A program made the translations under genes and the position numbers. Source: Chryseobacterium paridis (lineage in GTDB: Bacteria > Bacteroidota > Bacteroidia > Flavobacteriales > Weeksellaceae). From it: 64,000 nt of DNA. Every line of letters starts with the position of its first letter. Positions within the stretch are counted from its first letter, which is position 1. The stretch lies in the NCBI RefSeq assembly GCF_016595215.1, contig NZ_JAENHK010000010.1, forward strand, positions 744,001 through 808,000, given 5' to 3'. Positions 1-7,695 of this stretch are shown here, piece by piece. The notes under the pieces were generated by a model, which made no database searches, had not been told where the DNA came from, and saw only the letters and a program-made list of their open reading frames with translations.

Positions 1-532
1 AAAATCTTCAGGAAATCAAACCATTGCCATCTTCGGACTTTGTTTATTATTTGTTTACCTTCTTCTTGCTGCTCAATATGAAAGCTATATTCTTCCATTA
101 GCAGTAATGCTTTCGATTCCTACTGGTATTTTAGGAGCATTTTTAGGAATAAAAGCAATCGGTCTAGATAACAACATCTATGTACAGGTGGGACTGATCA
201 TGCTTATTGGTCTTCTCGCGAAGAATGCCATTCTGATTGTTGAGTTTGCCATTCAACGGAGAAAAGCAGGAATGCCCCTTCTGGAATCAGCTCTTGAAGG
301 TGCTAAATCCAGATTACGTCCTATTATTATGACTTCCCTGGCATTTATTGTGGGAATGATCCCTTTAATGTTATCCTCCGGAGGAATGGCTTCAGGAAAT
401 AAGTCCATCAGTATGAGTGCAGCAATGGGAATGCTAAGCGGTGTTGTCCTTGGGGTCTTTGTGATTCCTGTACTGTATATGTTCTTTCAGTATATCGATG
501 AAAAAATTTCATCAAAGAACGCTAATGTCTAA
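1..532 (+). CDS. RND efflux pump inner-membrane transporter, C-terminal end (partial)
   Basis: The last 176 residues of a resistance-nodulation-division (AcrB/HAE1-type) transporter; the reading frame is open to the left edge (first full codon at base 2). RND pumps use the proton gradient to drive drugs from the periplasm into an outer-membrane channel. Seen here are several hydrophobic helices, the family motif GLLAKNAILIVEFA and the following RPIIMTSLAFIVGMIPL stretch, both typical of the C-terminal membrane half of AcrB-like pumps. The outer-membrane channel gene starts 17 bases downstream, so the two are probably co-transcribed, with an adaptor gene expected to the left of the window. Substrates cannot be told from this fragment. 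Confidence 0.93.
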   Translation, partial: KSSGNQTIAIFGLCLLFVYLLLAAQYESYILPLAVMLSIPTGILGAFLGIKAIGLDNNIYVQVGLIMLIGLLAKNAILIVEFAIQRRKAGMPLLESALEGAKSRLRPIIMTSLAFIVGMIPLMLSSGGMASGNKSISMSAAMGMLSGVVLGVFVIPVLYMFFQYIDEKISSKNANV

Positions 533-549
533 TCATTAAAATAGAAAAA

Positions 550-1965
550 ATGAACACATTCTATATAAAAAACTTCCTTATAACAGGCGTCATAGCATCA
601 TTTCTGCTATCCTGTGCTGTAGGAAAAAAATACACCCGACCAGCACTGGATATTCCGGAAAATTATAAAGCAGCTTCAAAGGTAACCGGAGACACCGTAA
701 TATTACCCTGGAAGACATTCTTTAAAGATCCGCAGCTTATCAGTCTTATAGAAAAAGCTCTCCTGAAGAATAATGAAATCCATACAGCTCTAAAAAATAT
801 GGAACAGCTGGATCTCGCTTATAAGCAGGCAAAGAATAACATTATGCCAACTGTAGATTTTAATGCAGGGGCAAACAGGACATGGGCTTCAAAAAACAGC
901 CTTAACGGTTCACTTAATGAGCAATTTGTAGGAACTAAATATATTGATGATTTTAATGCGACCTTAAGATTGTCATGGGAAGTTGATATCTGGGGTAAAA
1001 CAAAGATGCAGAAAGAATCTGCTGCAGCTGATTATTTGGCACAAAAAGAAAACATCAATGCTCTTAAGACCCGTATTATCGTACAGGTTGCACAAGCCTA
1101 CTACAATCTTATCAGTTTGGATGAACAATTGAAGATCGCAGAAAAGAATATTGAATTAAGTGATAACACGCTGAAAATGATGAAACTTCAATATACTGCA
1201 GGACAAATCAATTCGCTTGCTATACAACAATCAGAAGCTCAGAAAAAAACTGCTGAACTGCTGATCCCATTGGCCAATCAGAATATTTCAGTGCAGGAAA
1301 ATGCATTAAGTATTTTATGTGGTGAATATCCCGGTAAGATCGCAAGAGGGAATACCATGAAAAATATGATTCCCGAAAATACATTATTGGAAGGAGTTCC
1401 TGCACAACTTTTAAGCCGTCGCCCGGATCTTAAAGCTGCAGAACTTTCGGTAATAAGTTTTAATGCGAAAACAGGTTTATCCAAAGCAGCCATGTATCCA
1501 AGCATTAGCATTACTCCACAAATAGGAGTAAATTCCACACAGATAAGCTCATGGTTTGATCTACCCGGATCACTTGCTAAGACAATAGCTGGTAACTTAG
1601 CATTGCCACTTTTGCAAAAAAGACAACTAAAAACAGCTTATCAGACAGCACTTATCGATCAGGAGAAAGCTGTGATCACTTTCAGACAAACGATGATGAC
1701 AGCCGTAAGTGAGGTGTCAGATGCGATGGCAAAATCTAAAGGAACCTCAGAAAGGTTAACGTTACTGGAACAAAGAACCGGTATTTTGGATAAAGGGATC
1801 AATGATGCACTCAAATTATACAAAAGTGGTATGGCTACTTATTTAGAGGTCATCACCGCACAGAATAATAAACTTCAAAATGATCTTGAATATATCAATA
1901 TAAGCCTTGAAAAGCTCAATGCTGAAGTAGATCTTTACCGATCTTTAGGAGGAGGAATTAATTAA
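550..1965 (+). CDS. RND efflux outer-membrane factor lipoprotein (OprM/NodT family)
   Basis: 471 residues, the usual length for the OprM/NodT family of TolC-like trimeric channels that pass substrates from an RND pump across the outer membrane. The N-terminus is a lipoprotein signal with lipobox LLSC and the lipidated Cys at residue 22. The early WKTFF.DPQL segment and the later LLSRRPDLKAAE motif are family hallmarks, and the mature protein has the two long helical repeats expected. It follows the transporter by 17 bases, so it is the last gene of the pump operon and is followed by a strong hairpin terminator. Function is secure at the family level, specificity is not. Confidence 0.93.
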   Translation: MNTFYIKNFLITGVIASFLLSCAVGKKYTRPALDIPENYKAASKVTGDTVILPWKTFFKDPQLISLIEKALLKNNEIHTALKNMEQLDLAYKQAKNNIMPTVDFNAGANRTWASKNSLNGSLNEQFVGTKYIDDFNATLRLSWEVDIWGKTKMQKESAAADYLAQKENINALKTRIIVQVAQAYYNLISLDEQLKIAEKNIELSDNTLKMMKLQYTAGQINSLAIQQSEAQKKTAELLIPLANQNISVQENALSILCGEYPGKIARGNTMKNMIPENTLLEGVPAQLLSRRPDLKAAELSVISFNAKTGLSKAAMYPSISITPQIGVNSTQISSWFDLPGSLAKTIAGNLALPLLQKRQLKTAYQTALIDQEKAVITFRQTMMTAVSEVSDAMAKSKGTSERLTLLEQRTGILDKGINDALKLYKSGMATYLEVITAQNNKLQNDLEYINISLEKLNAEVDLYRSLGGGIN

Positions 1966-1985
1966 TATAAAAGATGTGATTTTAC

Positions 1986-2017
1986 AAAATAGGATAGGGA
2001 ATTCTCTATCCTATTTT
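1986..2017. terminator. Bidirectional hairpin terminator
   Basis: A perfect 12-base inverted repeat, AAAATAGGATAG at 1986-1997 and its complement at 2006-2017, separated by 8 bases and flanked by A and T runs on both sides. It lies between two convergent genes and overlaps the stop codon of the minus-strand SRPBCC gene, so it can end transcription from either side. Confidence 0.8.
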
Positions 2018-2475
2018 TTATTATTAAATAATTTCTCTAAAACCTTATGGCGATAATCAAAAATATGATACAGTTTCTTTTTAACAAAAAGCCCATGGGC
2101 TATTTCGCCTAAAAACCCCATTGGTAATTCATAGTCAATGGTATCCTTCATAAGAACTCCTTTTTCATTAGGAATAAACTCATGAAAATGGTTCCATAAT
2201 TTATAAGGTCCTTTTTTCTGGAAGTCGGTAAAACTATTCTGATAAGAAACCTGTAAGATCTCCGTCTGCCAGCTCATTTTAATTCCTAAAAGAGGAGAAA
2301 CATAATAGTCGATGAGCATTCCTTCATATATTTCATCATTCTCCAGCTTTGTAAGAACAATAAAGTTCATGTCTTTCGGGGTAATCTCAGAAAGGTTATT
2401 TGCTGAAGAAAAAAATTTCCATGCGGTTTCCAGATTGCAATATAATTGTTGCTCACGTTGAAGCTGATGTCTCAT
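2011..2475 (-). CDS. SRPBCC family protein (START-like ligand-binding fold)
   Basis: 154 residues resembling the SRPBCC (polyketide-cyclase/CoxG-like) proteins common in Bacteroidota. The pattern is a start with a Leu/Gln-rich strand, then AWKFFSSANNLSEITP, the DYYVSPLLGIKMSWQTEI strand pair and a closing long helix; FVDxQxxGPYxxWxHxHxF is seen here as FTDFQKKGPYKLWNHFHEF, a strong signature of this subgroup. No signal peptide, so it is cytoplasmic. Members bind small hydrophobic ligands, but the ligand for this group is not known. It stands alone, convergent with the efflux operon. Confidence 0.85.
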   Translation of the reverse strand: MRHQLQREQQLYCNLETAWKFFSSANNLSEITPKDMNFIVLTKLENDEIYEGMLIDYYVSPLLGIKMSWQTEILQVSYQNSFTDFQKKGPYKLWNHFHEFIPNEKGVLMKDTIDYELPMGFLGEIAHGLFVKKKLYHIFDYRHKVLEKLFNNKK

Positions 2476-2692
2476 TTTATTTTTTAATTTTTATAATTTG
2501 ATCCTTTTAGAACAAGATAAACTATTCCTTTTTTAAAATCCATATTCTTTTTTATATTTTTCATCATGAGGCTAGATTTTATATAAAAATTCACCCATTC
2601 CTTTATACGATATCCGTATACTTTAGTAGAAAAGGGTATATAATTACCGGAGATTTCAGCATACCTTTTCCCTTAATTTTTATCAGACAAAA

Positions 2693-4501
2693 ATGACAAA
2701 TAAACCTTTACACAATTTCCATATTCCTGTGATGGGATTGGCCTATACAATAGACAGCCCGATTCGGGTAGCCCAATATGGAATTTCCTCTGTTATCTCC
2801 ATTATAGATGATGAGATCATAGAAAAAATGAAAGATTTCTATAATAAAAAATTTAATCTGAATTACCTCAATATTTCAACAAAGGTAGAAGATTATCGTG
2901 CTAAGAGAATTACCGACTACCTTGATATGGTGGATGACATTGTAAATGAAAAATTTGAAGCTTTCAAACAGGAAATCAGCAAGAATAAGGAAACTCTAAA
3001 AAGCTTTATAGGAATTCTTCCGAATACTTCCGATCTTAAAAATGGATTGCAAAGTTTTTTAAATCAAAAGGAATTTCTGAGCTCTGGTTTCAAACAGTTC
3101 ATCGAAACCCATTTGACACCAGGAAGCATTGATGTGAATATCATGACCAAGGTAGATAAGGATAATTTCAGGAGAAATGAACAGCTGCCTGTGATTCATA
3201 ATGATGCCCATGCTTCTCTCCGCGGATTTGCAAAAAGTAAATTATCATCATCCATGGTTCTGTCTGCCGGGATGAATCCCCGTTTATACAGTTATATTGA
3301 AGAATTTGAAGATTTTTTCCCGGACAAGAACGGAGCTTTAAAAAAGAAAATTATTCTCAAAGTGAGTGATTTCCGTTCTGCAATGATTCAGGGAAATTTC
3401 TTAGCCAAAAAAGGATTATGGATCTCTGAATACAGAATTGAATCAGGCCTGAATTGTGGCGGGCATGCTTTTGCTACAGAAGGTTTATTATTAGGACCTA
3501 TTATAGAGGAGTTCAAACAAAAAAAGAACGAATTGATACAATCTGCTCATGTATTAATGATCACTGCATTAGAACAAAAAGGGAGATACGCTGTCACTCA
3601 GCCATTAGAAATGAAAATTACAGTACAGGGTGGAGTAGGAACTGCCGAAGAACACGAATTCTTACTTGACAATTATAATGTTGATAGCGTTGGATGGGGA
3701 TCTCCATTTCTATTGGTTCCGGAAGCTACCTCTGTAGATCCTGCTACCCGGAAGTTATTAGTACAATCAAAAGAAGAAGATTTCTACCTCAGTAACATTT
3801 CCCCACTTGGCGTTCCGTTTAATACCGTTCGCGGAACATCCAATGAACTTCTGAAGCAAAGGAAAGAAGCTCATGGAAAATATGGAAGTTCATGTCCTAA
3901 AAAACTCCTGGCTTTAAGCAAAGAATATTCACCCAAAGGAAGTTGTACCGCTTCAAAGAAATATCAGGATATGAAGCTTAAAGAACTTGAATCGGAGAAA
4001 GAAATAATAACCTCAGAACAGTTTATTGCAAGAAGAAAAGAAATCACTGATAAAGCATGCCTTTGTGTAGGATTGGTCAATGCAGCTTATATGGAACAAA
4101 AGATGGAAATAAAAGGAGAAAAACAAGGTGTTGTTATTTGTCCGGGACCTAATCTTGCTTATTTCAATAAAGAAGTTTCATTATCAGAAATGGTGCAGCA
4201 TATCTATGGTAATGGCAATATTCTTCCGGATAGCAGACGTCCGAATATGTTCATTAATGAACTCAAAATGTATGTGGATCACCTGAAAAAAGAAATCAAT
4301 TCAACCACAAACACGGTTACTCATTCCCAAACGAAAAAATGGAACGTTTTTAAGAAAAACCTGTTGGAAGGTATTGCTTACTATGAAAATCTTTTCTCTA
4401 TCTCCAAATTTTTCAGGAAAGAAGCAAAAGATATAAAGCATCAACTTAACGAATATAAAGGGGTTATTTTACAAATTGAAATTCCAGAAGTGGATAAATA
4501 A
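2693..4501 (+). CDS. Uncharacterised 602-residue protein, possibly a nitronate-monooxygenase-like TIM barrel
   Basis: Not recognised with confidence. It is cytoplasmic (no signal peptide) and long. Several segments recall FMN-dependent TIM-barrel enzymes of the nitronate monooxygenase/PfaD type: an N-terminal IPVMGLAYTIDSPIRVAQ segment, NCGGHAF near residue 256 (compare the AGGHxG flavin loop) and GGVGTAEEHEFLL near residue 313, followed by VDSVGWGSPFL, which resembles the phosphate-binding GG.GT..D and ALGAD.VQ.GT.F elements. The C-terminal third adds a region with spaced cysteines (about residues 400, 417, 455, 457) that could hold a metal or Fe-S cluster. No operon partners. The barrel assignment is inference from short motifs. 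Confidence 0.5.
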   Translation: MTNKPLHNFHIPVMGLAYTIDSPIRVAQYGISSVISIIDDEIIEKMKDFYNKKFNLNYLNISTKVEDYRAKRITDYLDMVDDIVNEKFEAFKQEISKNKETLKSFIGILPNTSDLKNGLQSFLNQKEFLSSGFKQFIETHLTPGSIDVNIMTKVDKDNFRRNEQLPVIHNDAHASLRGFAKSKLSSSMVLSAGMNPRLYSYIEEFEDFFPDKNGALKKKIILKVSDFRSAMIQGNFLAKKGLWISEYRIESGLNCGGHAFATEGLLLGPIIEEFKQKKNELIQSAHVLMITALEQKGRYAVTQPLEMKITVQGGVGTAEEHEFLLDNYNVDSVGWGSPFLLVPEATSVDPATRKLLVQSKEEDFYLSNISPLGVPFNTVRGTSNELLKQRKEAHGKYGSSCPKKLLALSKEYSPKGSCTASKKYQDMKLKELESEKEIITSEQFIARRKEITDKACLCVGLVNAAYMEQKMEIKGEKQGVVICPGPNLAYFNKEVSLSEMVQHIYGNGNILPDSRRPNMFINELKMYVDHLKKEINSTTNTVTHSQTKKWNVFKKNLLEGIAYYENLFSISKFFRKEAKDIKHQLNEYKGVILQIEIPEVDK

Positions 4502-4770
4502 AGCTTTTTTTGTTAAACGCAAAGACGCTACTTTTTGCATACTTCATGTTGTTAAGGCGCAAGGGTTTTATCTTCGATAAAAAATTAAAAATGTGTTCAA
4601 TAAAATCATATCAGATTCAGATAGCTTCTCGATACGGTTTTTCCAAAACCTACTCGAAGTGACGACTCGTTGTAGGTAAAATGAATGATGCCGAAAATCT
4701 TTGATTTTCTTGCGCCTTAAAAAAAACTCTATAATCAAGTTCTCTTTGCGCCTTTGCATTTAACTAAAAT
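4502..4770. repeat. Palindromic MITE-like repeat, copy 1
   Basis: Non-coding element whose ends are inverted: GTTAAACGCAAAGACGC at 4512-4528 and the complement of GTTAAATGCAAAGGCGC at 4748-4764. A second inner inverted pair is built from TTAAGGCGCAAG and CTTGCGCCTTAA, so the whole element can fold back on itself. It begins directly after the stop codon of the 602-residue protein. The core contains the TCTCGATACGG / CTACTCGAAGTGACG pair also seen near base 46600. It carries no transposase, so movement, if any, would need help from elsewhere. Confidence 0.75.
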
Positions 4771-4790
4771 TCTTAGTCCAATATTTAAAA

Positions 4791-4904
4791 TTAATCTATT
4801 ATTATACTATCAATCGATTTCTGCATAGCGTATTCCTGAACCTCAGGCACTTTTACACCTTCAGCACGGAATACAATCAGATCAGTCATACCCAAAAATC
4901 CCAG
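4791..4904 (-). pseudogene. C-terminal remnant of FMN-dependent NADH-azoreductase (AzoR-like)
   Basis: On the minus strand, 37 codons read LGFLGMTDLIVFRAEGVKV followed by PEVQEYAMQKSIDSIIID and a stop. This matches the end of AzoR-type flavodoxin-fold azoreductases, which close with FLGFIGITDV.F..AEG and a helix ending in IDSI. The reading frame breaks off at about 4905, where repeat copy 2 begins, and no earlier part of the gene is found between that repeat and the next gene. The remnant therefore lies between two copies of the repeat, and the rest of the gene has been lost. Confidence 0.8.
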
Positions 4905-4906
4905 AA

Positions 4907-5198
4907 AAGCTTTTTTTGGTTAAACGCAAAGACGCTATTTTTTGCACACTTCATGTTGTTAAGGCGCAAGGATTTTATCTCCGATAAAAAATTAAAAAAA
5001 TCTGCATAATCCGCTCAATCTGCGAGATAAAAAATCATATCAGATTCAGACAGCTTCTCGATACGGTTTTTTCAAAACCTACTCGAAGTGACGACTCGTT
5101 GTACTCAAAATGAATGATGCCGAAAATCTTTGATTTTCTTGCGCCTTAAAAACAACATTATAATTAAGAACTTTTGCGCCTTTGCGTTTAACTAAAAT
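4907..5198. repeat. Palindromic MITE-like repeat, copy 2
   Basis: Close copy of the element at 4502-4770, in the same orientation, with terminal inverted repeats GTTAAACGCAAAGACGC (4919-4935) and the complement of GTTAAACGCAAAGGCGC (5176-5192), matching at 16 of 17 positions. It is about 20 bases longer than copy 1 because of an extra AATCTGCATAATCCGCTCAA-type segment near 5000. Its left end coincides with the break in the azoreductase remnant. The following 5199-5419 holds no gene that I can see, only the upstream region of the first aldo/keto reductase. Confidence 0.75.
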
Positions 5199-5362
5199 CT
5201 AACAGACATACAAGTAATCCGATTATATTAATATTATCTTAAAGACTAGATTCTCTTACCTCTTTCAAAAAATTTTTCTCTAAATTTATGCTACCGAAGA
5301 TTATTCTTAATCTTCAAACAATTCAGAAAACAATAGATCAACCATCTTATAGGTTTTCATTT

Positions 5363-5382
5363 GTAAAGTCAGGGGGCTTTAC
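5363..5382. promoter_or_regulatory. G-rich partial palindrome upstream of aldo/keto reductase 1
   Basis: GTAAAG TCAGGGGG CTTTAC, 6-base arms around a G-rich centre, lies 38 bases before the start codon. A related sequence in the opposite orientation (GTAAATCAAGGGGGCT on the minus strand, 6586-6601) precedes the second aldo/keto reductase. A shared activator site is possible; the nearby AraC gene is a candidate binder, but this is inference. Confidence 0.35.
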
Positions 5383-5419
5383 AACAATTAACAATACTGA
5401 AAAATTAATTTTTTAATTT

Positions 5420-6364
5420 ATGGAAAAAAGAATCATAAAAAACACTGATCTGTCGATCGCACCAATCAATTTTGGGGGTAACGTTTTTGGATGGACATTG
5501 GATGAACAACAATCATTTAACATACTGGATCAATTTGTAGCAGGAGGATTCAATTTTATTGATACTGCCGATACCTATTCATGGTGGGTAAACGGAAAAG
5601 GAGGACAATCTGAAAAGATCATAGGAAAATGGATGAAAAGTCGTGGAAACAGAAATGATCTAGTTATTGCCACTAAAGTGGGATCAGAAACTAAAGAACA
5701 CGATTTCGATATCAGTAAAAAACATATCCTGAAATCCGTTGACGAATCTTTAAAAAGGCTTCAGATTGATCATATCGATCTTTATTACACCCATTTTGAT
5801 GATCATAAAACTCCGGTTGAAGAAACGCTAGAAGCTTATGATGAGATCATTAAAGCCGGAAAGGTCCGCTATATCGCCGCTTCCAATCTATCTCCGGAAC
5901 GCTTAGCCGCTTCGTTTGAAGCATCGAAAAAAAATAATCTTCCGAAGTATGTCGCGTTACAGCCCCATTATAACTTACTGGAAAGAGATAATTTTGAAAA
6001 AAACTATGCTCCATTTGTTGAAGAACATAACCTGAGCGTTTTTCCTTACTGGTCATTAGCAGCAGGGTTTTTAACAGGAAAATATCGTAGTGAAGCAGAT
6101 CTTTCTAAAAGTGCAAGGGGAGAAGGTGCCCGTAAATATCTGAATGAAAAAGGGGAGCGTGTGCTCAAAGCTTTGGATCAGGTCAGCGAAAAGCATCAGG
6201 CCAATCCAGCTTCTGTAGCATTAGCGTGGCTATTGTCTAATCCATTGATTACTGCACCTATTGTAAGCGCTACCAGTGATTCTCAATTACAAACTTTATT
6301 TAAGGCTACTGAACTGCAACTGGGCAGTGATGATATAAGCCTTCTGAATGAAGCAAGTAATTAA
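5420..6364 (+). CDS. Aldo/keto reductase (first of two)
   Basis: 314 residues, a typical NADPH-dependent (beta/alpha)8-barrel aldo/keto reductase that reduces aldehydes or ketones in the cytoplasm. The catalytic tetrad is visible: Asp and Tyr in FIDTADTYSWW, Lys in LVIATKVG and His in DLYYTHFDD. The coenzyme-binding end shows the usual ANPASVALAWLLSNPLIT helix and the VSATSDSQLQ region. It resembles the YghZ/Tas-like AKR group. A second reductase (6681) and an AraC regulator follow, suggesting a locus for reactive carbonyl or electrophile stress. The natural substrate is unknown. Confidence 0.93.
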   Translation: MEKRIIKNTDLSIAPINFGGNVFGWTLDEQQSFNILDQFVAGGFNFIDTADTYSWWVNGKGGQSEKIIGKWMKSRGNRNDLVIATKVGSETKEHDFDISKKHILKSVDESLKRLQIDHIDLYYTHFDDHKTPVEETLEAYDEIIKAGKVRYIAASNLSPERLAASFEASKKNNLPKYVALQPHYNLLERDNFEKNYAPFVEEHNLSVFPYWSLAAGFLTGKYRSEADLSKSARGEGARKYLNEKGERVLKALDQVSEKHQANPASVALAWLLSNPLITAPIVSATSDSQLQTLFKATELQLGSDDISLLNEASN

Positions 6365-6374
6365 CAATAGTTTT

Positions 6375-6580
6375 TGGAATTTATAATTGAAAATTGAAAG
6401 TGGAAAGTGAAAAATTTAGGGTTTAGGGTTTAGGGTTTAGGGTTTAGGGTTTAGGGTTTAGGGTTTAGGGTTTAGGGTTTAGGGTTTAGGGTTTAGGGTT
6501 TAGCAAAAATAATTCATAATTCATAACTTCAACTTTCAACTTTCAACTTTCAACTTTCCATTTTCAATTTTCAATTTCCT
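6375..6580. repeat. Heptanucleotide repeat island with 12 TTTAGGG units inside an inverted structure
   Basis: Most of the 316-base gap between the two aldo/keto reductases is repeat. The centre (6415-6503) is 12 perfect TTTAGGG units plus TTTAG. It is followed by two AATTCAT units (6511-6524) and then CAACTTT units (about 6528-6556) running into TTTCAATTTTCAATTT. The left flank, AATTGAAAATTGAAAG, is the reverse complement of the right flank, so the island can form a long hairpin. Related islands occur at 52350-52560 and 54263-54445 with 7 and 2 TTTAGGG units. Confidence 0.9.
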
Positions 6581-6680
6581 CAATCAGCCCCCTTGATTTA
6601 CATACAATCTTCAGTGTTTTGCATACGTGCTATTCCTTATTTCTTCCCAATTTTGAATCATTAAAATAAACAGTATAAAA

Positions 6681-7679
6681 ATGAATACAATAGAATTAGG
6701 AAATCAGGGACTGGTAGTTCCTGCAATAGGTTTAGGATGTATGGGAATGACAGGCTTTGAAGAAGGTAATATGTATGGTGAAGCTGACGAAAAAGAAGCT
6801 ATTGCTACGATTCACAGATCTTTGGAGTTAGGGGGCAACTTCCTTGATACAGCCGATCTCTACGGACCATTTAAAAATGAACAGCTTATTGCCAAAGCTA
6901 TAGAGAATAAAAGGGATCAATACATTATTGCCACCAAATTTGGATGGGAAATTGATGACCAAAATAAAGTAACCTGGGCAATCAATGGGAAAAGAGATTA
7001 TGTAAAAAAATCAGTAGAACGGTCGTTAAAAAACCTGAAGACGGATCATATTGATCTCTATTATATGCATCGACTGGATAAGAATACGCCTATAGAGGAA
7101 ACTGTGGGTGCAATGAGCGAATTGGTGCAGGAGGGAAAAATAAAATACATTGGTTTATCAGAAGTATCTTCAGAAACCGTAAAAAGAGCTCATGCTGTTC
7201 ATCCCATTACAGCTGTACAAAGTGAATATTCATTATTTGAGCGTACAGTAGAGGAAAGAGGAGGGATTAAAACATTACAAGAACTGCAAATAGGGTTTGT
7301 ACCTTATTCTCCTTTAGGACGTGGCTTTTTATCTGGACAAATCCGCTCCATCGATGATTTGCCTGAAAATGATTTCCGACGCGCGATCCCACGCTTTCAG
7401 GAAGCACATTTTTACAAAAACATTGAATTGGTTGACGCTATTGATGTTATGGCAAAAGAAAAAAACATTACCTCTTCCCAATTGGCATTAGCCTGGATCA
7501 TTAGTAAAGGATTTGTACCTATTCCAGGAACAAAACGTCGAAAATATCTGGAACAGAATATGGATGCTGTTCGTATTCAACTTACAGAAGAAGAGATTGT
7601 AAAACTGGAAAGCATCATTCCTTTAGGCACAGATACTGGAGCTCAATATGATGAATTCAGTATGGGACTTTTAGATTAA
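6681..7679 (+). CDS. Aldo/keto reductase (second of two, AKR13-like)
   Basis: 332 residues, another NADPH-dependent barrel reductase but from a different subgroup than its neighbour: the N-terminus IGLGCMGMTGFEEG and the NMYGEADEKEAIATIHRSLELG segment match the YakC/AKR13 type. The tetrad is present as Asp and Tyr in FLDTADLYGP, Lys in IIATKFG and His in DLYYMHRLD. The C-terminus has FVPIPGTKRRKYLEQN, the conserved cofactor-phosphate loop. It is followed after 16 bases by an AraC regulator, with a TAnnTTTG promoter box squeezed between them, so the regulator can be transcribed alone. Confidence 0.94.
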   Translation: MNTIELGNQGLVVPAIGLGCMGMTGFEEGNMYGEADEKEAIATIHRSLELGGNFLDTADLYGPFKNEQLIAKAIENKRDQYIIATKFGWEIDDQNKVTWAINGKRDYVKKSVERSLKNLKTDHIDLYYMHRLDKNTPIEETVGAMSELVQEGKIKYIGLSEVSSETVKRAHAVHPITAVQSEYSLFERTVEERGGIKTLQELQIGFVPYSPLGRGFLSGQIRSIDDLPENDFRRAIPRFQEAHFYKNIELVDAIDVMAKEKNITSSQLALAWIISKGFVPIPGTKRRKYLEQNMDAVRIQLTEEEIVKLESIIPLGTDTGAQYDEFSMGLLD

Positions 7680-7683
7680 TTCC

Positions 7684-7691
7684 TACATTTG
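7684..7691 (+). promoter_or_regulatory. TAnnTTTG -7 box directly before the AraC gene
   Basis: TACATTTG matches the Bacteroidota -7 consensus TAnnTTTG. Only four bases separate it from the ATG at 7696, so the expected transcription start falls at or next to the start codon. A leaderless message is implied if the ATG is right. Confidence 0.5.
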
Positions 7692-7695
7692 TTAT

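Noticed and set aside
4568..4759. Open frame inside repeat copy 1 as a gene
   Set aside because: It lies wholly in a palindromic repeat, is basic and low in complexity, and is not kept in copy 2.
6415..6503. TTTAGGG array as a true telomere or eukaryotic contamination
   Set aside because: It lies between two ordinary bacterial genes, is short, and recurs in two other intergenic islands of the same window with 7 and 2 units.
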